Shown here piece by piece: positions 44,498 through 53,873 of a DNA stretch of 64,000 nt; within the stretch, counting starts at the first letter, position 1; each line of letters opens with the position of its first letter. Source of the stretch: Skeletonema tropicum (Eukaryota > Bacillariophyta > Thalassiosirophyceae > Thalassiosirales > Thalassiosiraceae); the NCBI GenBank assembly GCA_037178625.1, contig CM074130.1, positions 186,001-250,000 of the forward strand, read 5' to 3'. The notes under the pieces are model-generated. The model did no database searches and was not told the DNA's origin. It worked only from the letters and a program-made list of their open reading frames with translations. The position numbers and the translations under genes were made by a program.

Positions 44498-44676
44498 AGC
44501 GCCGAGGAAAGCCGGCGCTATACAAGTTGGCCCAGCACCGTGGAAGCCGGTGCTATACAAATTGGCCCAGCACCGTGGAAGCCGGTGCTATACAAATTGG
44601 CCCAGGGCTCAGTCCCAGCACCGAGGCAAAGCCGGTGCTATACAAATAAGGCCCATCGCCGAGGTTAGCCGGCGAT
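44498..44676. repeat. Array of five small hairpins with compensatory changes
   Basis: Five units each form a 7-bp stem with a 7-9-nt loop: AGCGCCG/CGGCGCT (44498..44519), AGCACCG/CGGTGCT (44534..44554, 44569..44589 and 44617..44639) and ATCGCCG/CGGCGAT (44655..44676). Units are separated by a conserved linker, mostly ATACAAATTGGCCC, and start 35-48 bp apart. Stem positions 2 and 4 change on both sides together, preserving pairing, while loops vary in length. This pattern is expected if pairing itself is selected, in RNA or DNA. Confidence 0.8.
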
Positions 44677-44695
44677 TAATTAAATTGGCCCAGCT

Positions 44696-45069
44696 TTTCT
44701 TTGCGCCTTCGGGTGTACTCGATTTGGGGTTCCGAGAGAGATAGTAACGGTCGGTTTCCAAGGTTGGTCACGGCGGCCTTCGGAGGTGCTGACAGGCTTA
44801 AACAGAGTGTCCGTCCTCCTCAGGGAAAGATTGGCACAGTTCCTTTAGGGTTTGCTAGACCATAAATCCGTCGCTAAACTACCGTTCGATCTCGTTGAAA
44901 AGCATCCCCACCAGCATTTTTAAATCTTTGTTGTGTTTGTCTGATGTCTCTTTGTACCAACACTCTCTAATGAATCATTTGCTTTGTTTCCTATCTCTAA
45001 ATACAGTGCTTTGTAGTTCATGTAGAGGCACTCTCTTCGCAAGGCGTATTGCAAGCTACACAGCTGCCT
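44696..45069. other. No gene recognised
   Basis: This short spacer follows the hairpin array; the 44436..44744 frame is a pass-through of the array and is not credible as a gene. Confidence 0.35.
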
Positions 45070-45500
45070 TCCATACATCCACCGCAACTCGGACCAGGAC
45101 CAAGCAGAGACTCTTGACGTGAGGCCTTTACTAGTAGGGCAGGAGCAAGACGGCAAGTTTAGTTTGAGCAGTCGAGCAGGGCCTGCTCTCAAGTTGCGAA
45201 CATCGCTGTCGTGTGTCTTATGGCACATTATTTGCTGCCTCTCTCTAGAGACAGAGTGACGGGATGATTGGGAATTGGCGTTTCTGTCTCCATAGGTCGT
45301 AGGAATGAGTCTTCAGCTAATGTGTCTCATGTTTGTCAGATGTAAATGTAAATAATAAGCCCAATTCCCCTGCTAGCTTGATATCTTATGCTCGACCCTC
45401 TTGAGATCCACTCAACAAGTGTGTCCGTCACGCTCGGTTCCAATGCACATCACTGGATCATATCGTCCTCGTCTCTACTAGCTGCTTAGCAAAGAGTATC
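45070..45500. repeat. Dispersed ~430-bp repeat, copy 1
   Basis: It shares with 47350..47800, in order, CAGAGACT.TTGACG, GGCCTTTACTAG, CAAGACGGCAAGTTTAGTTT, GGCACATTATTTGCTGCCTC and CAACAAGTGTGT.CGTCACGC. A more diverged third copy lies at 46480..46950. No transposase or terminal repeats were recognised. Confidence 0.7.
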
Positions 45501-45799
45501 GAGTGCAGAGTGCAGGAGTGTGAAGTTAATTTTGAAATTTCTCTCCGACAAAAATGACACACATGACCTCGCTTATGCCTCTCTGACCTCTGACCTCTGA
45601 CAACATCGACTCTGCCTGTGCTTATGGTAAGTACCACCAAACACATCATGTTGCTGTAAAACATAGAGAACAATAATGATGTCATCAATGATGATGGCAG
45701 CCAAGCCGCCTAACCATCTCAGTGCCCCTCGCACCACACAACAACAGTATCACGATGAAGAAGTAGACGAAGATGAAAAATCGTCCCCAACCAAATGAT

Positions 45800-45950
45800 C
45801 CTCTATCACAACCGCAGCATCTCCAATTGGTCCACCGCCCTCAAATCCCTCCGCGACCATCCCCTCTCAGCATCGATATGGATCATCAATCGACATGGGA
45901 GGATGCTCCCCCTCCACGCAGCACTATTGTACGGTGCTTGTGACAATGCC
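45800..45950 (+). pseudogene. Possible ankyrin-repeat fragment
   Basis: A plus-strand frame reads ASIWIINRHGRMLPLHAALL then YGA, close to the ankyrin pattern (.G.LPLH.A...GA). It lacks a start and soon meets stops, so only one repeat remains. Confidence 0.35.
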
Positions 45951-46479
45951 TAGAGCCACATGAATGGCTATTGAAAGAAATTGATTCTTAGACAAATTGT
46001 GAGTCTATTTTGGACGAAAGAATGATGAAGACGAAAGTGAAAAAAGTCCGCCAACTAAATATTCTCACACTCCCTCATGCACTGAAGTCTGATATTTTAT
46101 TAGATCGGAAAGCGAAAGATGAGTACCCGGGTACGAGACTTGATGAAGTTTTTGTGCTAACTTGAGCGCTTCAAGTTGTTGTTTGCTGTACTGAGAGATA
46201 AAAAGCTTGTGCTTGTGTTGTTGAGAGCTGAGAATATGCTGTGTTTCATTGTGAGCAGAAAGCTGAATCTGTAGTAGTTGGAATATGTGATCAGAGTTTC
46301 ATCAGAGAATCTGTTGCTTGTGCGCTTGAAGAGCAAGCGAGGTAGTGTGGTGCGGTTGACACGCCCCGGTAAAAATATTCCAACTTGACATCACCGTAGT
46401 TCCTACTTCCATTGTGATTCAAGAGGAGTTCAACGTTTACATCTCTGCGCACACTCTTCACACGGCATACCACAATCGA

Positions 46480-46950
46480 CACGGCCAGCTACCGTCCATT
46501 CATCCACCGCTATTTGGACCAAGCACAGCCTGTTGACATGTAGGCTTCGCGTTGTTTGAGCAGTTGAGGACCTATCCTGTCACACCTGCCACAAAGCCCA
46601 TTGCATATCGGTTATCATTTGGCACATTTGCAGCCTCTCTATCTCTCTCTAGCGGAATGATCGGGGATCGGCATTTCCGCCTCCACAGATGGGGAGTGAG
46701 GTGTAGAAAGATAATGTCTCTCATTGTTCCTTTGAAAGATGTAACTAGTTTATGACACTGCTTTTAGTTCCAAGTAATACGAGTCCAATGCGATCTTCAT
46801 CTTCGCTCTCTTGAAATTCACTCATGCAAGTGTTGTCACTCTCACTCTAAGTCTCAGAGTGAATGTACTTGCTTCTATTGCTATTGTGGCACTTGCTCAA
46901 TCCACTTCATGTCTACTTGTTGCTTTCACTTCTTATCCCTCCACTGCCAC
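46480..46950. repeat. Dispersed ~430-bp repeat, diverged copy 2
   Basis: It retains CCATTCATCCACCG, GGACCAAGCACAGCCTGTTGAC, TTTGAGCAGTTGAGGACCT, GGCACATTTGCAGCCTC, GGAATGATCGGGGATCGGCA and CAAGTGTTGTCACTCTC in the order of copies 1 and 3. Confidence 0.55.
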
Positions 46951-47349
46951 TGAAATTAAAGCAACAATGTTCAAATAGGCGCTACCAACAAAGTGATTCC
47001 ACCGCTCCTCCTTTTACCATAATATTTTACATCACAAATCATTCGCTGCTATTTCCTCACTGAGCTTTCTCACTTCGAGATGCACCATTTCAGTGTCCTT
47101 GGCAGTGGCGGCGGCACAATTGGACGACTTGTTTGTGTTGCTACCAATGCGGGCGTCGCCTACACTGCTGCTGCTGTTTGTTGCTTTATGGAGCTGCTGC
47201 TAGTGACATGGAGAAACAAGAGTGAGAAGTTGTTGTGGTCTCATCGTCCTTCTCTAGAGAGGTGCATGTCATTCAGATGTATGAAAGATAGAGAAGTGAT
47301 TTCCTTTCGCTCTATCGGGTTTGGTGGCCAAGGAGATGAGATGATCAAC

Positions 47350-47800
47350 TGCTGCTATTACATCCAATCCACGCAACTCTGACCAAGCAGAGACTGTTGA
47401 CGGAAGGCCTTTACTAGAGGGCAGGAACAAGACGGCAAGTTTAGTTTGATTGAGCAGTCGAGCAGGGCCTGTCCTCAAGTAGCGACCAAATAATGCCATC
47501 ACCGTCGCATAGTCGCGTATCTTATGGCTATGGCACATTATTTGCTGCCTCTCTCTCGAGAGAGAGAGATAGAGAGGCGGGATGATCGGGGATTGGCGTT
47601 TCCTTTTCCGTAGGTCGTAGTCGTAAGAAGGTGATCGTAGATAAGATAATGTGTTTAACTTTGTATTTATTTAATGTGTCTCAAGTTGTTTATGCTCATT
47701 CGTCTTAAGATTCGCTCAACAAGTGTGTACGTCACGCTCAGTTCCAATACGTATTACTTGTACGATCATATTGACCTCCTCTCTACTTGTTGCTTTCATT
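47350..47800. repeat. Dispersed ~430-bp repeat, copy 3
   Basis: This is the closest match to copy 1 at 45070..45500. An extra CTCTCTCTCGAGAGAGAG palindrome at about 47551 distinguishes it. Confidence 0.7.
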
Positions 47801-48269
47801 ATTCTCCCGCATAATACAAAGCTGCTACGTCACCGCCAAGAAACGTCAGGTCAAGAAACCCTGCGTAATGCCTACAGCTCAACACTCAATAACTACGCAG
47901 ACCTATTTCTCCAACCTTGCTCACGAAGTTAATGTCTGGTCAGGCTAGTACTACAGTGGGGGGGCACGTTGGAACCCTGGTGTTGTTCTTTTGCTCTTCA
48001 TTGCTCTATTCGCATGCTCTCATTTGAGCTTTAGCCCCTGCCTACTTTCAGCCTACAACGTACAATGCAATGCTCTTACTACTTTCTTTTGCTTGGCCTG
48101 TTGCTCTTTCAGGTTTGGTGGGCGAATTTCGGTTAGCTTGAGAGAAGCCGCGATGAAGAAGCAGCTTGGTGTGTCTCATCATCCGTCTGTCTTCGGTCAT
48201 CCAGACATATGTGAAAGATGTCAAGAATTCAACTTGCTGATCCTCATTTGCCTTCATCTTTGTGAGAAG
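47801..48269. other. No supportable gene
   Basis: A 103-codon frame at 47991..48302 has hydrophobic and Cys-rich stretches but no recognised domain. Confidence 0.3.
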
Positions 48270-48960
48270 CGTTTCCCCCTCTCAGCCTCAGCTCTATCGT
48301 AGTTGAAACCTTCCAAACGTCTACGTAATGGTCCACAATTTGCACTGCTGAGCCGAGTGCAATGCCACCCACGAATAATCTGCTGAGACTAGAGTTTGGC
48401 TCCAACTCGATTCGAATCCATCATAAATAGATATGAATGGATAGATAGATGTGACGGACGGAGTTAAACTCACCTAATTAGTTTTGGCGTAGGAACTCAG
48501 TACATGATGTGGTGCCATCTGCTATGACAATTGCATAAGTTCAATGACGTTACATTGTGCTGCGTCATATCATCTGGAAAAATTATTTTAACGCGTTCTC
48601 TCTGTGGCTGTGGCAAGAATGACGACAGAGTTGAATTCACTGATAAGTAGCCTGCATGCACTCTTGAGGAGCTAAAGTTGACAGATGGCGAGAATGTTGA
48701 GCAATCAACTCGCATTCCGTCCATAAAAATACCACATCATCAAGTTTTTTGTCAATACATGAGTGCATTGGCTTCAGAGACGTAGAGAGGCGGCAAACAT
48801 CGTTTCCCCCTCTCAGCTCTATCGTAGATGAAACCTTCCACACGTCTATTGTAATGGTCCACAATTTGCGCTGCTGCCGAGTGCAATGCCTCCCACGAAG
48901 AATCTTCTGAGACTAGAGTTTGGCTCCAACTCGAATCGAATCCATTCATAATGAATCTGT
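48270..48960. repeat. Direct duplication of a ~160-bp block
   Basis: GTTTCCCCCTCTCAG...CTCTATCGTAG, AATGGTCCACAATTTGC, CGAGTGCAATGCC and GAGACTAGAGTTTGGCTCCA occur at 48273..48425 and again at 48798..48948 with small differences. The second copy lies within minus-strand frames at 48637..48949 whose coding status is unsupported. Confidence 0.75.
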
Positions 48961-49739
48961 CTCTGTGTAGTCAGTCCTCTCCTGAGCTATGGATGACAAG
49001 TAATACATATTCATACAGAGAGATTGATCTTCTACTATCAGTATTGAATTAAGAATTGTAGCACCACGGACAGGAGTGGCACAGTTCCGTAAGAATTATT
49101 GTGCCAAACACAAGTCAGCTAAATAGCTCTCAGCGCAATACTTAACTTCTTCAATATCAACCTAAGATGAAATTGCGCCTGCCAGTTCTGCCGAAATAAC
49201 AAGCACAGCATCCAAAAGGGGTGCTTAGTTCAATCTAAAGTGAAAGTGGGGTTCGATGAGCAATCCGTGGAGGTGTCGAGCTACTTCAGTAAGCGGTAAA
49301 GTAAGAGTCTAGAGGAGTCCGATGCCGATGTCTGCACTGCCAATCTACTATCTAATCACTCTTCCCTTTGTTGAGCAATGAAAAGACTGGAGCAATGCAA
49401 CACTAGATGGAATCAGTCACTCGCCGTCTGGAACCCTAAAAAGCTGAACAAAATCGACTGTTGATGGAGATGGAGACGATCTCTACTGGAACTCGCTCTT
49501 TGGAAGGCCAATCTTGATGACAACGATGAAGGTTTCCTTGAGAAGGAGGGAGTTCGATGACCAGGGAAAGTCGGAAGAGGCAAGCATGGTGCAAGTTCTA
49601 AAGAGATACTAAACAGGGGCGCGCAGAATGGTGCGATAGTGGTGGCGTGCAGCGGTGTATGTGGCGGGTTCAGCGCGGGCCCTCGGGGCCTGTAAAGTAT
49701 TGTGTCGTCATCTTGCTGTTGGCCATTTGCTGTGTGGCT

Positions 49740-49895
49740 TGTCAGTAGTCTTTATACAACGGAATTCGGCTATAAAGTTGCTCTGCAATGACGTTGGCCT
49801 TAATTGGTATAATTGTGCTGTGCACAATTTTACCAATTAGTCTCTTTACAATAGAATACGGCTATAAAGTTGCTCTGCAATGACGTTGTCAATCT
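49740..49895. repeat. Direct repeat of ~45 bp
   Basis: CGGCTATAAAGTTGCTCTGC then AATGACGTTG occurs at about 49766 and again at about 49861, 95 bp apart, each preceded by a related AC.AATAGAAT or ACAACGGAAT stretch. Confidence 0.75.
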
Positions 49896-50106
49896 TTATC
49901 AATGTGAAAAGAAATGTCTTGAATGCAATAAGCCACGAAGTCCTTATTACAAGCTAGGAGTTTTTCCAGATGATGGTAGTAAGCAATATAACCGAACTCT
50001 TTATGATTCATTAATTACGAGTTTCGGTGGAGCTTAGCCACCTTCATCAGCGGTTCTAATTGCGTGGAGACAGGCCACAAAAAATTTGAATCAAAAGGTC
50101 TCAAGA

Positions 50107-50301
50107 ATGAGAAAAGGCGTGGTAGCTGTCATTGTTCTAACGGTCGTAAGTTTTGTTGGCGTTTCGTGGGCGTGGGCCAGCGTACAAGGCATATCTTTTC
50201 CATCGGGGAGATCCAAAGTAGCGAGCAAATTACTTCCGGAACTTCAACTTGAAGTGTTGGGATTTTCCCCCCTCCTATCCCCGCTGAAATGCCCATTTTG
50301 A
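50107..50301 (+). CDS. Possible short secreted protein or signal-peptide exon
   Basis: ATG 50107 starts MRKGVVAVIVLTVVSFVGVS then WAWA, a good signal peptide (basic start, hydrophobic core, small residues at a likely cleavage site). The frame continues for 64 codons to a stop at 50301 with no Cys pattern or domain. It may be the first exon of a gene whose remainder I cannot trace. Confidence 0.3.
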   Translation: MRKGVVAVIVLTVVSFVGVSWAWASVQGISFPSGRSKVASKLLPELQLEVLGFSPLLSPLKCPF

Positions 50302-50659
50302 TTGTCATTTAGATGCTATATCTTATGATTTAGATCTAAAAATCGCTTGATTTGTGCTAAAAAGGACTTTTCCAGGCTAATTAAGTCAGATTGTCGATGA
50401 GCTTCTTCGTTCTTTCCGGTGTGCATCCCCGTCACCCTCTATTTTCTTAATTTTTTCTCTGAGTGACGTGGTAAACTTCGTTACTTAAGGAATTAGTACA
50501 CTTGATTCCAATCGTCTTACGTCACAAAGTACCAGAAGTCAGGTGTTGGCAAAATCCAATGAACAAAAAAGTATTTAAGTTCATGCAGCAAGTACTCAGG
50601 TCGACATTGGCTCAATTACATTATCTGCCGAGTCGTCTATTGATGCAAGTCTAAATAGA

Positions 50660-50862
50660 CGCCGACGTTGGTTGCCGACGTGTTTGCATTTGAATAACTG
50701 CCGATCTTTGGCCACGTACTGATCAATACGTCAGTTCTTAACTCCACGTCGACGTCTTGTGTTGAGCTGAATCTTTTTGTCGACGTGTTGTCGATGTGTT
50801 GAACCACAAGATCTTGTGTTGCCGACGTAGCTTACGAAGGAACTCGTTTACTTCATGACGTG
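50660..50862. promoter_or_regulatory. Cluster of ACGT-core motifs upstream of the 51.0-kb gene
   Basis: About nine ACGT cores lie within 203 bp, several as GCCGACGT (50661, about 50674, 50821), GTCGACGT (about 50779), ACGTCGACGTC (about 50746) and TGACGT (about 50856). Chance would give fewer than one. ACGT cores are bound by bZIP factors. The cluster is 160-360 bp upstream of ATG 51021, so it may be its promoter. Confidence 0.4.
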
Positions 50863-51020
50863 GTTGGTTATTGATTGCATTGTTCTCTGCTGATTATTGC
50901 GCTGGTGCGTTGGCGGCGGTTATGTAGGCAGTTTGTACGTTGTCGAGCCGTTCAACAGCTCTCATAAATTATGCATTGCATCATTTACATCATCACATTT
51001 CTACATTGTCCGAATAAATA

Positions 51021-51801
51021 ATGAAGTTTGGCAACACAAATCCAGTTATATCCACCGTTGGTAGTAATGGTAAGGGCTTCCGTGCCGTGCGGAATCGGAG
51101 CAATGTCGATGCACGTCTTACTTCGTCAGGGGTCAAGACTGCCGCTAAACCGTCGGCTCCTGTCATTGCATTGAGCGTAACAGACATCAATTGGCCTTTG
51201 GTGCGTACCGACGATCGTATCTTCTTGCTGCTAGCGTCTGTTGCATTAGGCGATGGGTTTGACGTTGCCAAGTTGGAGAAGGAACAACTGCTCTTTTCTG
51301 CTCTTTCCGTCTTTGAAGTCGGGTCAATCAAGTACATCCTGAATGAACTGTCTGAACATTACCCGAATGTCCCAGTTGGTAAGACTGATTCTACTGACAA
51401 AGATGATCTGGTGTCTGCAGCGGTCAACTTCTTAATGTTTGCCGCTATTGCTCAGAAAGGAGGTACAAGCCAAGCGCCGTACACTTCAAATTGTGAGCAT
51501 TTTTGGTAAGAGAGAAGGTTAACCTTCGTGTGGTTCAATGATTTTGGTATTTTTGTTCATTGTACCGTTTTACAAATTCTGTCTTTCCTTTTTACTTACA
51601 AGTTTTTTTTTCAACCTTCAACTTCACACCAGTGATGAGAACGGGAAACTTGTACTTGAAGACAAAACTCATTCGGGCTCCCGTGATCAACCTGTTCAAG
51701 ATGATGATGAACCGGATTTGTCCGAGAAAGGTGCTGTCACGAAAAAGTCTAAACCGGTACCTGTCGGAGAGAAGGCCTCTCCTGATTCAACTATCATGTG
51801 A
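51021..51801 (+). CDS. Hypothetical protein, two exons
   Basis: Exon 1 is 51021..51505 and exon 2 is 51633..51801; donor GTAAGA and acceptor CAG give a continuous frame of 217 residues (junction CEHF-CDENGK). The N-terminal half has a predicted folded segment (SVTDINWPLVRTDDRIFLLL, then VFEVGSIKYILNELSEHYPN), and the C-terminal exon is acidic and Lys-rich. No domain recognised. An ACGT-rich region precedes it. It lies about 120 bp before the helicase fragment, but the phases do not join, so they are treated as separate. Confidence 0.5.
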
Positions 51802-51924
51802 GTTTATTTTGTGTGCATGTGCACTGCCGCACTAAGTATCGCTTGCTTATTGAATCATTTTATGTAGTATAATCGATCACTGAACAATTTTACCTAATAA
51901 ACAAATGCAACTGCCTACGTAGAC

Positions 51925-53010
51925 ATGCTGATCAAAACACACGAACGACTGAAAGTACCAATAGCTAGGCTCAGGTGTCAATTCAGCAGCAGGATGGCGG
52001 GCAATAACACAGCATACCAGTCGCACTTTTACGGCAGGAGGCTATTCTACACCTTTGATGTGTGCGTAGGTGCACATGTTTGCTTGGAGTCAGCCAACAT
52101 CGATCCCAACTCAGGATTGTACGTCTCAGCTATTGGGGTAGTAGTCGAGATCGTTTACGATAAGGATCGCTCCGTTGGACCAAACGGTAAAGGTGAGGTT
52201 AGCCTACCGAAGTACATTGTTGTGGATTTCCCTACATACAAACCACCACCAGGCGAGGACCCATGGGACAAGAACAACCCAACGGTGAGTAAAAGTTGAC
52301 ACACGAAAGACACAAGACAATTGCCACTCTCTGCGAAAACACTACTAACTCATTTCATACTGATACAAATGCATCCTACCCCAACTTATTGCGCACAGCA
52401 CGTGCCAATCCCACCCTACGAGCAGATTTGCAACAGGGGATGCTGCACCGCATTATTCATGCCATTGCAAATTGCCTACGCCATCACCATCCACCGCTGT
52501 CAAGGACTCGAAGCTGGATTCGACAAAGGAGACCGCTGGAACCGCATGATAATAGATCCAGCAGATGAGTTGTGGGAGATTAGCAAGTTTCTTGGAACAA
52601 TGTACGTGGCTACCAGCAGAGGCAAAACACTTGGCTCCAAAGATCAAGCATACCCGTCGGACAGTGCCATATACTGGACCGGAAGCAACATTTCAACGAA
52701 CCGATTAAAAAATTGCAAGAGAAAGCAAAATGGCCAGTTCTGCGAATCGTACAAGAAGCGAGCAAATTGGTTGAAATACTTGGAGGGGAAGGCAGAAGAG
52801 TCGAAGACGAGGTATAGCAAGAGAAAGTTGGAAGAAATCACAGAAACATCGTACGCAGCAGCAATCAAGGGCAATTTCATCAAAGACAGGACAGACCTGA
52901 CAACCAGGATTACCAACATCATAACCAACCCGAACAAGAAGTGGAAAGAAGCGAAGAAGGATCATGAAATCCCAAGTGATTACTTCGCAGGATCTTCATC
53001 TGGTGATTAG
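51925..53010 (+). CDS. PIF1-type helicase C-terminal protein, two exons, truncated
   Basis: The exons are 51925..52284 and 52399..53010 with a GTGAGT donor and CAG acceptor, 323 residues. The part before the intron has VGAHVCLESANIDPNSGLYV and PKYIVVDFPTYKPP. After it come HVPIPPYEQICNRGCC, MPLQIAYAITIHRCQGLEAG (motif V, TIH..QG) and MYVATSRGKTLGS (motif VI, SR), then a Lys-rich tail. Walker A and B motifs are missing, so it is the C-terminal half of a helicase. The sequence differs from the relic at 21.4-22.5 kb and represents another lineage. It lacks inactivating mutations in what remains; it may be a domesticated piece or a young truncation. Confidence 0.65.
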
Positions 53011-53170
53011 TAAAATTGATCACTGCACAGTTTTACAAAACAGACACTTTCTCACCACAAAGAATACAACAACTCAATTAAGCGTCTGCATCTGGTGATC
53101 AGTAAAACATCTGCAAGCGCACGATTCGATATATCAAGCACAGTTTTACAAAAAGACATTTTCTCGCGAC
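52990..53170. repeat. Two-copy direct repeat at the helicase 3' end
   Basis: CATCTGGTGAT.AGTAAAA followed by GCACAGTTTTACAAAA.AGACA and a TTTCTC block occurs at 52997..53055 and 53091..53165. It overlaps the stop codon of the helicase frame. A related ATCGATCACTGAACAATTTTAC lies upstream at about 51870. Confidence 0.65.
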
Positions 53171-53873
53171 GAAGAAAGACAAAAACTAAATCGACTAACG
53201 CCCGTGTAAAACCTGTATTTCTTTCTCGTACAGACCGATTTAGATGCTCAAAAAGCGGCTTTAGTACAGTAAATTTCTCGCTTTCAACAGGTACTTCTTG
53301 CTTTCTACATAGGAACACATACAGATCCTACGCCGGTAGGCTCTACTGAGGACTCTACGTGTCATCCAGGTAAACCTTCTCACTAAAAAGCACATATACT
53401 GATTCCTCAATTAAACCCTGTAGAAAATTTTGGCTGAATAATTCTGAATTTCCTACCTGTAATAGAAGGGCACCTGCGGCCCCCTATTACGCTGCTCTGC
53501 GCTCCATGAACAGGGGCCCCGAGGGCCGATTATGCGTCACGGACACTCAAGAAAGTCACAGCATGCAAAAAATGACAAATGACAACCGGCCAATAAGTGC
53601 TGTTCAAATGAAATAAATAGTCAAAAATAAGTGGCTACACCACGGGCTCTCTCTCTAGCTAAAATACGCTGCGGGTCAAAGATGCACTATTTTATTTCTA
53701 ACTTTCGTCTTGACAAACGTTACGCAGAGCTAATAAGTCTGTTCCTCGGTCCCGGTCGGTCCTCGGTCCTCGGTCCTCGGGCAGTGTAGCACATCATGAC
53801 CATGAAGTATCAAGCTGCAGTAAGTGCACAGAGCTCCCATAGCAGTTGAGCCGCAGATAGACTGCAGCTAACA
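53171..53873. other. Intergenic, with a short TCGGTCC repeat
   Basis: GGTCCTCGGTCCTCGGTCCT (about 53757..53780) is a 7-bp microsatellite about 100 bp before ATG 53874. A GC-rich GGGGCCCCGAGGGCCGA stretch lies at about 53514. No gene is seen. Confidence 0.4.

Noticed and set aside
44436..44744. 102-codon ORF through the hairpin array
   Set aside because: Unit lengths are not multiples of three, so different units are read in different frames; openness is incidental.
48637..48949. Minus-strand ORFs within the 48.8-kb duplication
   Set aside because: The frame is not preserved in the partner copy at 48.3 kb and no domain is recognised.
51795..51924. Joining the 51021 gene to the helicase exon by an intron
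   Set aside because: The GTGAGT at 51795 and the AG before ATG 51925 give incompatible phases.
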